Shown piece by piece: positions 20,167 through 27,764 of a DNA stretch of 27,764 bases; the stretch's first letter is position 1; each line of letters starts with the position of its first letter. Both the position numbers and the translations under genes were made by a program. Source of the stretch: Bacteroidota bacterium (GTDB taxonomy: Bacteria > Bacteroidota > Bacteroidia > JACCXN01); contig JACCXN010000084.1 in the NCBI GenBank assembly GCA_013696965.1, positions 1 to 27,764 of the forward strand, in the 5' to 3' direction. Below the pieces are notes generated by a model. That model worked only from the letters and a program-made list of their open reading frames with translations, did no database searches and was not told the origin of the DNA.

Positions 20167-21528
20167 TTATCTGGCAATGGCATTGATCAGATCATGTTTT
20201 GTAACTATATGCATAGAATTGTCATCCAGTTTAACAAGCACTGCTGCATTGTTTTTATTAATTAATTTTGAAATATCTTCCATTTTGGCGTTTTTTGAAA
20301 CAATAGGGAAGGCAGTTTGCATTATTTCTTCAACCATAGATTTTTTCAATTCAGGGTTATCCGTTAGAATTCCCAGTAAATGATTATCACTAATTGAACC
20401 TACAAATTCTCCGTTTTTTATCACAGGAATTTGAGAAATATTAAATCTGGTCATTTTGTACATGACTTCAGCCACCGATTGATTAGCATCAGCCGTAATT
20501 AACTTTTCGTTTTTATGGTTTTCAATAAGGTCAGTGGCAAGGGGAGATGCTTTTTCCAAAAAACCACGTTCACGCATCCAGTCATCATTGAATATTTTTC
20601 CAATGTACCTGCTTCCATGGTCATGGAATATAATTACAACAAGATCATCCTCCTTTAATTGATCCTTCATTTGTAAAAGTCCTGCAACAGCACATCCTGC
20701 AGAGTTTCCAACAAAAATGCCTTCTTTTCTGGCTATCTCTCTCGTCATTACCATACCATCTTTGTCGGTTACCTTTTCAAAGTGATCAACAACATCAAAA
20801 TCAACATTTTTAGGTAAGATGTCCTCACCGATTCCTTCTGTTAAATAAGAATAAATTTCATTTTCGTCAAATATCCCAGTTTCCTTGTACTTTTTAAATA
20901 CAGATCCATAAGTATCGATGCCCCAAATTTTAATGTTTGGATTTTTTTCCTTAAGGTATTTACCTGCACCGGATAAAGTTCCACCTGTGCCAACACCTAC
21001 AACTAAATGGGTTATTTTGCCTTCTGTTTGTTCCCATATTTCCGGCCCTGTTTGCTCGTAATTGGCAGCAGTATTTGATAAATTATCATATTGGTTTGGA
21101 TAATATGAATTAGGAATTTCACTGGCCAGCCTTCTTGCAACTGAATAATAGGAGCGGGGATCTTCCGGTGTAACGTTGGTAGGAGTTACAACCACTTCGG
21201 CTCCAACGGCTCTTAAAATATCCATTTTTTCTTTGGATTGTTTATCAGGCATTGTACAAATAAGACGATATCCTTTTACAATACAGGCAAGTGCCAAGCC
21301 CATTCCTGTATTTCCTGAAGTACCCTCAATAATGGTTCCACCCGGTTTGATTAGTCCTGCTTTTTCAGCATCCTCAATCATTTTAAGGGCCATCCGATCT
21401 TTGATAGAGTTTCCAGGATTAAAAGTCTCAACCTTTGCCAAAACAGTAGCTTTAATGCCTTTTGTTACGTTGTTTAATTTAACTAAAGGAGTATTTCCAA
21501 TGGTTTCAAGAATATTATTGTAGTACAT
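20167..21528 (-). CDS. Cystathionine beta-synthase (PLP domain plus CBS pair)
   Basis: The enzyme joins serine (or an activated serine) and homocysteine to make cystathionine, or acts as a cysteine synthase-like enzyme. The N-terminal fold-type II PLP domain has Lys43 in NPGNSIKDRMA as the Schiff-base residue, EGTSGNTG at 68-75, and the phosphate-binding loop GTGGT at 180-184. The C-terminal part, about 335-453, is a pair of CBS domains (ADANQSVAEVMYKM and FPIVSKNAKMEDISKLI begin each). The human-type N-terminal haem-binding extension is absent. At 453 residues the architecture matches cystathionine beta-synthases of Bacteroidota rather than plain CysK. The CBS pair suggests regulation by an adenosyl ligand, which is inferred from the family. 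The gene has its own -7 element 29 nt upstream and a terminator downstream. Confidence 0.92.
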   Translation of the reverse strand: MYYNNILETIGNTPLVKLNNVTKGIKATVLAKVETFNPGNSIKDRMALKMIEDAEKAGLIKPGGTIIEGTSGNTGMGLALACIVKGYRLICTMPDKQSKEKMDILRAVGAEVVVTPTNVTPEDPRSYYSVARRLASEIPNSYYPNQYDNLSNTAANYEQTGPEIWEQTEGKITHLVVGVGTGGTLSGAGKYLKEKNPNIKIWGIDTYGSVFKKYKETGIFDENEIYSYLTEGIGEDILPKNVDFDVVDHFEKVTDKDGMVMTREIARKEGIFVGNSAGCAVAGLLQMKDQLKEDDLVVIIFHDHGSRYIGKIFNDDWMRERGFLEKASPLATDLIENHKNEKLITADANQSVAEVMYKMTRFNISQIPVIKNGEFVGSISDNHLLGILTDNPELKKSMVEEIMQTAFPIVSKNAKMEDISKLINKNNAAVLVKLDDNSMHIVTKHDLINAIAR

Positions 21529-21556
21529 TTTTGAGTTTTTGTTTTTTAATAAGGTG

Positions 21557-21564
21557 CAAAAGTA
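21557..21564 (-). promoter_or_regulatory. Candidate -7 element for the cystathionine beta-synthase gene
   Basis: The minus strand reads TACTTTTGCACC, whose first eight bases match TAnnTTTG, 29 nt upstream of the ATG. The GCACC extension is common at Bacteroidota promoters. The -33 element is not obvious. Confidence 0.55.
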
Positions 21565-21641
21565 AATAATTATTTCACCCTTATAAATTTTTTTAAATTT
21601 CCCCTTGCTTCAGCCTTAAACTTTATCTATACAATTTTACT

Positions 21642-21676
21642 AAAAAAAGCTGCATCTCTTTTCAGAAATACAGCCT
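21642..21676 (-). terminator. Intrinsic terminator after the DUF4168 gene
   Basis: On the minus strand a 13-bp stem (21676-21664 with 21659-21647, including three G-U pairs) closes on a GAAA tetraloop and is followed by seven T. It begins 60 nt after the DUF4168 stop and before the cystathionine beta-synthase promoter. Confidence 0.75.
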
Positions 21677-21736
21677 TTAGTAGTGTGTTAAGCATCAATT
21701 TTAAATTCCATATGTATTAAAAACATACAATTTAAA

Positions 21737-22216
21737 TTACTGTTGCATTAGTAAATTTATTTTTTGCTGGAATTCTTTATTCTGCTGGTATGCAAGCATA
21801 ATTTCTTTGTATTCATCAATTTCGATGTTTTTTTCTATAATTGCCTGTTCCATTTCATTCTGCATTTTCTCCTGAATCTCCTGAAAATGACCAATTGCTG
21901 TTTCAAATGATTTCATTTCTTTTTCAGTAACATCTAATTCAGCTTCTGGATTTTGTTTAGATTGAGCAATTTCATTGAAACGATCCACCTCAAGATTTTC
22001 CTTTTCTACTATTTTCAACATTTCTTGCTCTGTTTTCTGTTGTATAGCTTCTATATTTTTACTTGCCTCAATGAATTTAGTAATGGCTTCTTTAGGAAAT
22101 TCTGTTTTAACCGGCTCTTTTTCTTCAATTGCTGGCATTGGCTGTTGGGCGAACACAGGCGCAAATATCAATAGGGTAAACAATAGTACGAAAGTTGTTT
22201 TTATGTTATTTTTCAT
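21737..22216 (-). CDS. Secreted DUF4168-like protein
   Basis: The 159-residue precursor has a signal peptide ending in APVFA-Q at residue 23-24. The mature part is almost entirely helical and highly charged, with two similar segments: FPKEAITKFIEASKNIEAIQ (about 40-59) and EMKSFETAIGHFQEI (about 100-114). Each is followed by a DRFNEI- or DEYKEI-type helix. This repeated helical pattern, with an F..A...F/I..I motif, fits the DUF4168 family. Its function is unknown; a periplasmic role is inferred from the signal peptide. It is transcribed alone and ends at the GAAA-loop terminator. A promoter match with both elements lies far upstream (22440-22470), implying either a leader of more than 200 nt or a separate small RNA. 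Confidence 0.78.
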   Translation of the reverse strand: MKNNIKTTFVLLFTLLIFAPVFAQQPMPAIEEKEPVKTEFPKEAITKFIEASKNIEAIQQKTEQEMLKIVEKENLEVDRFNEIAQSKQNPEAELDVTEKEMKSFETAIGHFQEIQEKMQNEMEQAIIEKNIEIDEYKEIMLAYQQNKEFQQKINLLMQQ

Positions 22217-22517
22217 GAGTTTTAATTTTTAGGATTATTAATTTAATAAATGTTTTTCAACAAATGATTAAACGGATAAAAAACCACCTAATTGTGTTGG
22301 TAATTAAAGCCAGTTGACTTGAAAGAGTTGAAAAGTAAAGGAATTGTGAATTTTTTAAGGTGTTTTAAGAGGAAACCTCAAGAAATTAAAAAACAATTTG
22401 CCTGGGAATGGAAAAATTTAAGTTTTTAAAAAAACATGGCAAAAGTAATGTGTTCCTTTCCCAAGTTCAATAAATTTAGCACTCAATTTTTTTTTCTTTT
22501 CGTCTGTTTTTAAATTT
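22217..22517. other. Intergenic region, possible long leader or small RNA
   Basis: No ORF is credible here. On the minus strand it contains a complete promoter match (22440-22470), a small GAGG-AAA-CCTC hairpin near 22370-22380, and a weak terminator-like ACCA/TGGT stem followed by T at 22277-22301. Together these would fit a transcript of roughly 150 nt, or a structured leader for the DUF4168 gene. Confidence 0.35.
22440..22470 (-). promoter_or_regulatory. Bacteroidota-type promoter with -33 and -7 elements
   Basis: On the minus strand TTG (22470-22468) is followed after 20 nt by TACTTTTG (22447-22440). This matches the TTG-N19/20-TAnnTTTG layout and is the most complete promoter match I found in the window. 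The expected start site is near 22433, 217 nt before the DUF4168 ATG. Confidence 0.55.
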
Positions 22518-23741
22518 TCAACTGAACCTAATTGCTTTAACAGGTGTAATTCTACTAATAATGTAGGAGGGAAGCAGTAACATAATTACACAAATAACAA
22601 GGGTGCCAAGATTTAAAAATAAAACCTGGGTCCAAACTATATTAATTGGAACAGAAGAAAGGTAATAATTCGCTTCATCGAGTTTCACTATTTTAAATTG
22701 ATACTGTAAGTAGCAAAGACCTAAACCAATAAGGTTCCCCAAAATCAACCCTTTTCCAATAATATAGGTGGCATTGTATAGAAAAATTTTTTGAATGCTG
22801 AAATTCTTCATTCCCAAAGCCTTTAAAATACCGATAGTACTTGTTTTTTCAAGTATTAAAATTAAAAGAGTGGCAATCATGTTAATTCCTGCAACAAGAA
22901 TCATAAGTGCCAGAATAATTTTGACATTGATATCCTGCAAATCCAACCAGTCAAAAATTTGAGGATTCGCTTCTCTAACTGTTAATGCATTTAAATCATA
23001 ACCAATTTCTTCATTTATTTCCTCGGCAATCTCATCCATATCATTGTAATCATTTAAAAACAATTCAAATCCGGAAATAAAACTTTGATCCCAATTGTTT
23101 AATTTTTGAACATGTTTAATGTCAGAAATCACATAGAGTTTATCAAATTCTTCCAATCCTGTTTGGTATATTCCTGTAATGTTTAACTTTCTAACCCTTG
23201 GTGGTTGTTCAATGAAATACATTAAAAGATTATCACCAACGTTCAATTTTAATTTTTTAGAAATATTTTTTGAAATAATTATATCATTTGTAGTGGAGGA
23301 ATCCGTTACAACAAAAGATTTTCCTTCAATAATTTTATCATTAAAAAAACTCCAGTCAAAATCTTTATCTATGCCTTTAAGCAAAACACCTTCAATATCT
23401 TGTTCAGTTTTAATAATCCCAGGCTTTGTGGCATAAATTTGGATATGCTTTATTCCACTGTGCTTTTTTAGCAAAGGTAAAAAGTCCTGGTTTTTGTTTA
23501 CCGGAGATGATTCAAGAAAATTGTGAGTTTCATAGTGCAATATTTGAATATGAGAACCAAAACCTATAACTTTATCCCGAATCTGAGACTTAAAGCCAGT
23601 TACAATAGCAATTGCAATCAACATAACTGCAATTCCCAGTGTAATTCCAAGTACCGCGATTTTGATAATGGGTCTAGACAAGCTGGATCCTTGATTACCC
23701 CCTTTAATTATACTGTTTGCAATAAAAAATGATGTATTCAA
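22518..23741 (-). CDS. FtsX-like ABC transporter permease, LolC/LolE type
   Basis: The 407-residue inner-membrane protein has one membrane segment near residues 25-49, a large periplasmic domain (about 50-265), then three more segments near 275-297, 318-342 and 370-393. This is the LolC/E layout for lipoprotein release from the inner membrane. The N-terminus (NTSFFIA, then a Ser-Arg-Pro-Ile stretch before the first helix), the segment KTSTIGILKALGM after the second helix, and the C-terminal PVKAIRFS are typical of FtsX-type permeases. The start is a TTG: no ATG or GTG exists in frame upstream before the stop, and the N-terminal match supports TTG at 23741. No LolD ATPase gene is adjacent. The start overlaps the divergent namZ start by 13 nt. 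Confidence 0.88.
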   Translation of the reverse strand: MNTSFFIANSIIKGGNQGSSLSRPIIKIAVLGITLGIAVMLIAIAIVTGFKSQIRDKVIGFGSHIQILHYETHNFLESSPVNKNQDFLPLLKKHSGIKHIQIYATKPGIIKTEQDIEGVLLKGIDKDFDWSFFNDKIIEGKSFVVTDSSTTNDIIISKNISKKLKLNVGDNLLMYFIEQPPRVRKLNITGIYQTGLEEFDKLYVISDIKHVQKLNNWDQSFISGFELFLNDYNDMDEIAEEINEEIGYDLNALTVREANPQIFDWLDLQDINVKIILALMILVAGINMIATLLILILEKTSTIGILKALGMKNFSIQKIFLYNATYIIGKGLILGNLIGLGLCYLQYQFKIVKLDEANYYLSSVPINIVWTQVLFLNLGTLVICVIMLLLPSYIISRITPVKAIRFS

Positions 23742-25000
23742 ATTCTGAAAATAAAATAAGCTTGAAAAGCTACTATAAAAAAAGTAAAATTAGTCATTTT
23801 ATTGCTTTGGTATTTATTCTGTTGGTAAACAATTGGAATATAAATGCACAAACCATTACAGAGTCAAAGTTTAAAGTCAAGTTTTCAGAAGATATTAAAA
23901 CTGGGGCTGAACTTACGGATCTATATCTGCATCTGTTAAAAGGAAAATCCATTGCTGTGCTGGCAAACCAATCATCTGTAATTGATAAAACTCATCTTGT
24001 TGACACCCTTTTAAGCCTTGGAGTACAGGTTAAGAAGGTGTTTTGTCCAGAGCATGGATTCAGGGGAGATGCAGATGCGGGAGAATTAGTAAAAAACTAT
24101 ACAGATAAAAAAACAGGCCTTCCCATAATTTCTTTATACGGTAGCAATAAAAAACCTAAACCTGCTGATTTGAAAGGCATTGATATTGTAGTTTTTGATT
24201 TGCAGGATGTAGGTGCACGTTTTTATACCTATATATCTAGCATGCATTATATGATGGAGGCTTGTGCAGAAAACAATGTGAAGTTTATGGTGCTGGACAG
24301 GCCTAATCCAAATGGGTTTTATGTTGATGGCCCTGTTTTGGAAGAAAAATATAAATCTTTTGTAGGCATGCATAAAGTACCGGTTGTGCATGGAATGACT
24401 GTTGCAGAATATGCCTGCATGATAAACGAAGAAGGGTGGTTGGCTAATGGAGTAAAAACTGATTTGACTTATATAAAAATCCAGGGATATACACACAATG
24501 ACCTTTATCAACTACCCATTAAACCTTCCCCCAATTTATCAACAATGGAAGCGATTTATTTATATCCATCGCTTTGCTTTTTTGAAGGAACCATTATTAG
24601 CGTAGGAAGAGGAACTGAAAAACCTTTTAGGGTAATAGGACATCCAAAACTTGAGAATCAAACCTATAGTTTTACTCCCAAAAGTTTACCCGGAGCATCA
24701 AAGAGCCCTCTTTATGAAGGAATTTTATGTAATGGATATGACTTAACTGAAAATGGAAAAAACTTTGTTGTATCAGGACCTAGATTGAATTTACAGTGGC
24801 TAATTAGTACTTATGAAGATTCATCTGACAAAACCCTTTATTTTAATTCTTTTTTTAACAGTCTTGCCGGAACAAACAAACTTAAGCAACAAATTTTATC
24901 AGGTACAAGTGAACAGGCAATTCGAAATTGCTGGGAGCCCGATTTGATAAAATTCAAACTAATAAGGATGAAATACCTGCTTTATGAGGATTTTGAATAA
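23729..25000 (+). CDS. namZ: Exo-beta-N-acetylmuramidase NamZ (DUF1343)
   Basis: NamZ (DUF1343, GH171) removes terminal MurNAc from the non-reducing end of murein fragments. Family motifs are plain: KVFCPEHGFRGDADAGE (about residues 109-125), VVFDLQDVGARFYTYISSM (about 152-170), DRPNPNG, and EGTIISVGRGTEKPF (about 285-300). The signal peptide ends at NINA-Q (residues 40-41), so it acts outside the cytoplasm. The ATG gives an unusually long n-region of about 22 residues. A TTG at 23762 would give a normal 29-residue signal peptide and would also remove the overlap with the divergent permease gene. Length (423 residues) is normal and the frame is intact. The product would feed MurNAc into recycling, where MurQ, encoded at 1656-2471, works after phosphorylation. 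Confidence 0.93.
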   Translation: MMYSNSENKISLKSYYKKSKISHFIALVFILLVNNWNINAQTITESKFKVKFSEDIKTGAELTDLYLHLLKGKSIAVLANQSSVIDKTHLVDTLLSLGVQVKKVFCPEHGFRGDADAGELVKNYTDKKTGLPIISLYGSNKKPKPADLKGIDIVVFDLQDVGARFYTYISSMHYMMEACAENNVKFMVLDRPNPNGFYVDGPVLEEKYKSFVGMHKVPVVHGMTVAEYACMINEEGWLANGVKTDLTYIKIQGYTHNDLYQLPIKPSPNLSTMEAIYLYPSLCFFEGTIISVGRGTEKPFRVIGHPKLENQTYSFTPKSLPGASKSPLYEGILCNGYDLTENGKNFVVSGPRLNLQWLISTYEDSSDKTLYFNSFFNSLAGTNKLKQQILSGTSEQAIRNCWEPDLIKFKLIRMKYLLYEDFE

Positions 25001-25117
25001 TTGCATTTTTTAAAATTCACTCATTCTTTTTTTGTAAAGCTTACAATAACAAAGTATCGCTAATAAAAAATAACCTTTCTGCTTTAAACGGAAATCTCTA
25101 ATGGAAAGGCTAAAAAA

Positions 25118-26749
25118 TTACAAGTTTGAAATTATTTTATCCTTTGGATATTTAACAAAATAACTAAATTTTATTTTTTTTGTGTCAGATGAAGGAAGTT
25201 TCATTTTCCATGCTATTTTTCCCGTTTCCTTATCAAATGTGCCACCCGATCCTTCTACCAATTCAACTTCTATTTCGCTGCTGGTACTTAAAGGAACCTG
25301 ATCTTCAATATTGATTTCAATTTCCTGTTTTTTCTTATTTCGTACAATTATTTCATAAGCCTTTGTTTCTTTTGTGTTAATTCCAATTATCTTTTTTTCA
25401 GAATAATTTTTGAGTACTTCTCTTAAAACAACAACACTTTTGTCTCTGCCTAGTGAAATATCCAGGGTGTCAGCCGTTTTCATGGTATTCAGATAAGCTT
25501 TCCCTACAAATGTTCCATCAAAAAATACATTTGATTCACCTGAAATAAGATTGTATTTATCCCAGCCTGTAATTTTTGCAAGCAAAAAAGCATCTTTATC
25601 AAGTTTTGGGGCGCAAAAATAGGTATAAACTGCTGGTAAACTATAGTTTTGAATACCTACAGATTGAGGTTTTGATTCAGATGAAATAGTATAAGGTATG
25701 CTAATTTCATACAGTATATTTGTTTGTGTTTCCGAAACCTGGGTATAATCATAAGCATACCCTGCTTCTTTATCAAACTCTATTTCCTCTGATTTGCTAT
25801 CATATTTTTTTTCCTGGCTTGGTTGACTTCTTGTGGGGGATTCAGAAGCTTTTAGTTTGCTGTTTCTGTAATACTGATTAGGATTGTAAAAAACCAGGCG
25901 CCATGGGTTTAATACAGGTTGTGTGCCACTTAAGGTAGGATTTCCTGTGGATAAAATTAATTTTACATTTTTCCATTCATTACCGGTGTTTTGAAAAACA
26001 TTGGCTCTGTAATCCAATGTAATAGGACTATTGGAATCGCTTGCTCGAATATCATAAACTGGAGACCAACCTGCATTAGAAACATTGTAAGTTAGTGAAA
26101 CTTTGGCAGTTCCTGGTGAATCAGCAGACACAGTCACAACTATTTCTCCCAGGCTTTTATTTCTTAATGAATTTTGTTCATTGAGTTGATTGTTAACTTT
26201 AACTAATTCATCATCTAGTTTTTTCTCTTTTAGTATGCTCTCAAGCGTTTTTGATTTTATTTCAACTAGACGGGTTCTTAAAATTGTTGCAATTTTATCA
26301 AGTTCGGCTGCATTAACACCAGTATTGGCCCCGCCAATATTTTTATTTGCTAGCAAAAATGATTCTTCTGCTTCATATACAAACCGAATGTTTTTTTGCA
26401 GGCTGATTTTGAGTTGTAAATTTTCAAGTGAATCTTCAAGTAATTTTATTTCTTTCGATTTAGGCTGCTCTGATAAATAATTTGTGTGAAAAGTAACAGC
26501 AAGTATAGTGAAATTACCCACTCCCTTTGCCTGAATGCTAATAGGATCAATATAAGGTGATAGATTGTCAAAAACCAAATCATTACTACCGGTAACAATT
26601 TGGCAGCTGCCACTGCTTGTAACAGATGCACCGCTTAAAAAAACTGTTACTTCTTTAATATCAGATTTTACTTTAGTTTCATTTTCTTTAGTTATTGCGA
26701 ATAAATTATAAGTTACAATTAGCAATAAAAGGAGAAGTGATTTTTTCAT
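25118..26749 (-). CDS. DUF4139 / MuiA-like protein
   Basis: From the ATG at 26749 the protein has 543 residues and starts with a clean signal peptide, MKKSLLLLLLIVTYNLFA. The frame extends seven codons further to another ATG, which would add residues before the lysines. Residues about 25-120 form the DUF4140 N-terminal domain (SDIKEVTVFLSGASVTSSG). A coiled coil follows at about 95-200, then the DUF4139 domain with VSNAGWSPVYDIRAS, DYRANVFQNTGNEWKNVKLILSTGNP and, at the end, DQVPLSTSSEIEVE and SYFVKYPKD. The family includes the Anabaena mucoidy inhibitor A; its biochemical role is not known. A periplasmic or surface location is inferred. The gene is convergent with namZ, with only a weak CCTTTC/GAAAGG hairpin between them. 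Long A and T runs lie 60-100 nt upstream of its start. Confidence 0.9.
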   Translation of the reverse strand: MKKSLLLLLLIVTYNLFAITKENETKVKSDIKEVTVFLSGASVTSSGSCQIVTGSNDLVFDNLSPYIDPISIQAKGVGNFTILAVTFHTNYLSEQPKSKEIKLLEDSLENLQLKISLQKNIRFVYEAEESFLLANKNIGGANTGVNAAELDKIATILRTRLVEIKSKTLESILKEKKLDDELVKVNNQLNEQNSLRNKSLGEIVVTVSADSPGTAKVSLTYNVSNAGWSPVYDIRASDSNSPITLDYRANVFQNTGNEWKNVKLILSTGNPTLSGTQPVLNPWRLVFYNPNQYYRNSKLKASESPTRSQPSQEKKYDSKSEEIEFDKEAGYAYDYTQVSETQTNILYEISIPYTISSESKPQSVGIQNYSLPAVYTYFCAPKLDKDAFLLAKITGWDKYNLISGESNVFFDGTFVGKAYLNTMKTADTLDISLGRDKSVVVLREVLKNYSEKKIIGINTKETKAYEIIVRNKKKQEIEINIEDQVPLSTSSEIEVELVEGSGGTFDKETGKIAWKMKLPSSDTKKIKFSYFVKYPKDKIISNL

Positions 26750-27210
26750 AAGGGATAATTTAGAAACCATATTGTTAATGCAGCCAAGTTAATTATTTAA
26801 TGAGCTTTTTGAAAAAAAAAGAAAAAATAGTTTTTCTTTTTTTTTTTTCGCGGTTAAAGAAGTGGATATTTCTTGGTAGCATTGCTATTATTAATCATAA
26901 TCATTATAAGCTATAGTTTTTCTCATAAATGGTATTTCTTATTTTTTTTTGCCGTTTTTTCAAAAAATTGAGCGCATCGAGTAAGGGTTTTTCTTTTTTA
27001 TATTGATCCTGAACTCTTTCATTTTGCAAATAATTTTTCATTATGCAAAAAACAGGGCTTAATATGGTTTTGAATGCATTTATTCAAATAATTGCAACTA
27101 ACTGATTTTAAGTATATTGTAATTTTTTTATTGATTATTTTTCTTTTTGGAGGTTCTTTTGAAGTAGGGCTGTGGTTGAAAAAATTTATTATTAACTTAA
27201 TTCTACTTAT
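26750..27210. other. Divergent intergenic region, no gene seen
   Basis: These 461 nt separate the starts of the DUF4139 gene and the receiver-domain gene. Apart from the A/T hairpin it holds only AT-rich sequence. A TTG at 27176-27178 followed by TAATTCTA at 27198-27205 is a poor promoter match for the receiver gene. No ORF is convincing. Confidence 0.4.
26812..26848. repeat. A/T homopolymer hairpin
   Basis: A9-G-A5 (26812-26826) faces T5-C-T9 (26831-26845), an exact 15-nt inverted repeat around ATAG, and the T-run continues to 12 bases (26837-26848). The runs lie 63-99 nt upstream of the DUF4139 gene start. With only one G-C pair it is an unlikely factor-independent terminator. Long runs are also prone to length change. 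Confidence 0.55.
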
Positions 27211-27654
27211 ATGATAGCTCAAAAGCAAATTAAAATCGTTGTGTTGGAAGACAGTGAATTTTACAATTCAGTATTAACAAGACAACTTGAAAATTTTACT
27301 GAAGAATTTTCCCTGTTGAATAACATCCATTTTAGCATTCAGTCCTATACCCATTCTGAGGACTGCATTAGAAATCTGAAAGAGGATGTGGATATTGTTT
27401 TTTCTGATTATTATTTAGGAAATTCAATTACCGCATCAGATATCCTAAAGCATATGAAAGAAAAGTGCAGCTTATGCAAATTTGTGGTATTGTCTCAAAC
27501 AGAGGATGAATTTATAATTGAAAAACTTCTAAGTGATGGTGCTTTTGCAGTGTTGCATAAAGACAAGGATGCCCTTTCCAAGAGTTGCCTGGTAATTGAG
27601 GAAATATTAATTCGATTTCATCAAAAATATTCAGAGTATGTAATCGGTAAATAG
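27211..27654 (+). CDS. Stand-alone response regulator receiver protein
   Basis: The 147-residue protein is a CheY-like receiver domain with no output domain. The acidic pocket is Glu13-Asp14 (VVLEDSEF), the phospho-acceptor is Asp66 (IVFSDYYLG), the switch Ser is Ser95 (FVVLSQTEDE), and the conserved Lys is Lys117 (VLHKDKDA). All key residues are present, so it should be phosphorylated by a histidine kinase, none of which is encoded nearby. After the receiver domain (about residue 130) only a short helix remains. The stop codon lies in the first unit of a 24-nt repeat, so a longer protein may have been cut short by an insertion. A naturally single-domain regulator is equally possible. Confidence 0.85.
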   Translation: MIAQKQIKIVVLEDSEFYNSVLTRQLENFTEEFSLLNNIHFSIQSYTHSEDCIRNLKEDVDIVFSDYYLGNSITASDILKHMKEKCSLCKFVVLSQTEDEFIIEKLLSDGAFAVLHKDKDALSKSCLVIEEILIRFHQKYSEYVIGK

Positions 27655-27717
27655 CAATACACAACTTTTGGTAAATAAGAATACACAGAAAATGGAAACA
27701 AGAGTGCACAGCTTTTA
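27646..27717. repeat. Three degenerate 24-nt tandem units
   Basis: Units begin at 27646, 27670 and 27694, spaced exactly 24 nt. The first two read GGTAAATAGCAATACACAAC and GGTAAATAAGAATACACAGA. The third is more diverged (GGAAACAAGAGTGCACAGC). The first unit contains the last codons of the receiver gene. Arrays of short repeats like this occur at the ends of some IS21-family elements, but no transposase gene is in view. Confidence 0.6.
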
Positions 27718-27753
27718 AACTTCAAAGGGGGTACCCCCTTTGAAGTTTAAAAG
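27712..27753. repeat. Perfect 42-bp palindrome
   Basis: The 21-nt arms 27712-27732 and 27733-27753 are exact reverse complements with no spacer; the centre is GGGGGTACCCCC. It directly follows the 24-nt repeats and lies 11 nt from the window edge. It could act as a terminator for the receiver gene, although there is no good T-run, or be a part of a mobile element. Confidence 0.75.
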
Positions 27754-27764
27754 GATATTTGTCG

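Noticed and set aside
21953-22232. Two plus-strand ORFs rich in Phe and Cys opposite the DUF4168 gene
   Set aside because: Their composition is what the antisense of a Glu/Lys-rich helical protein gives; the minus-strand gene has a signal peptide and family pattern.
24134-24511. 125-codon minus-strand ORF inside namZ
   Set aside because: It is fully covered by conserved NamZ motifs on the plus strand and has no family resemblance of its own.
25001-25117. Terminator between the convergent namZ and DUF4139 genes
   Set aside because: Only a 6-bp CCTTTC/GAAAGG stem with a loop of about 24 nt is present, too weak to call.
26750-26770. Upstream ATG giving the DUF4139 protein seven extra residues
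   Set aside because: The ATG at 26749 begins a standard MKK-type signal peptide, so the extension is less likely.

Overview
The window looks like a chromosomal stretch of a free-living member of the Bacteroidota. The DNA is AT-rich and the start codons lack Shine-Dalgarno sequences. Several genes instead have a Bacteroidota-type -7 element (TAnnTTTG) upstream. The gene content also fits: small SPII lipoproteins, a DUF5916 outer-membrane protein, an M61 peptidase, a patatin-BamA fusion, a monomeric isocitrate dehydrogenase, NamZ/DUF1343, and a MuiA-like DUF4139 protein. The genus cannot be named from what is visible. I see no tRNA, rRNA, CRISPR array or transposase gene.

Layout. 1-1500: a small orphan lipoprotein, a 114-nt imperfect inverted repeat, and a hypothetical acidic protein on the minus strand. 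1500-2930: a minus-strand pair, a cyclophilin followed by murQ (MurNAc-6-phosphate etherase), closed by a hairpin. 2990-8100: a plus-strand run of a lipoprotein ended by a perfect 26-bp hairpin, then nfo (endonuclease IV), fabG, and a large membrane-anchored VWA protein. 8190-8760: rluE-type pseudouridine synthase on the minus strand. 9120-13514: an M61 peptidase and a DUF5916 barrel protein, probably co-transcribed. 13515-14487: almost 1 kb with no convincing gene, apart from a promoter and leader hairpin next to the following gene. 14488-16713: monomeric NADP-isocitrate dehydrogenase, ended by a bidirectional terminator. 16829-21528: on the minus strand, a patatin-type phospholipase with a C-terminal barrel, an unexported BtuF-like binding protein, and cystathionine beta-synthase with CBS domains. 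21737-22216: a secreted DUF4168 protein. 22518-25000: a divergent pair, a LolC/E-type permease and NamZ exo-muramidase, whose 5' ends overlap. 25118-26749: a DUF4139/MuiA-like protein. 27211-27654: an orphan receiver-domain protein running into a 24-nt degenerate tandem repeat and a perfect 42-bp palindrome at the window edge.

Most genes are housekeeping or envelope functions and do not form one dedicated system. The one functional link is murein turnover: NamZ releases terminal MurNAc outside the cytoplasm and MurQ handles MurNAc-6-phosphate inside it, although the two genes are about 21 kb apart. I do not see a clearly novel multi-gene system. The points most worth following are structural: the right-edge repeat and palindrome, the long hairpins, the non-canonical starts (including a patatin signal peptide with no ATG, GTG or TTG), and a possible small RNA or long leader upstream of the DUF4168 gene.
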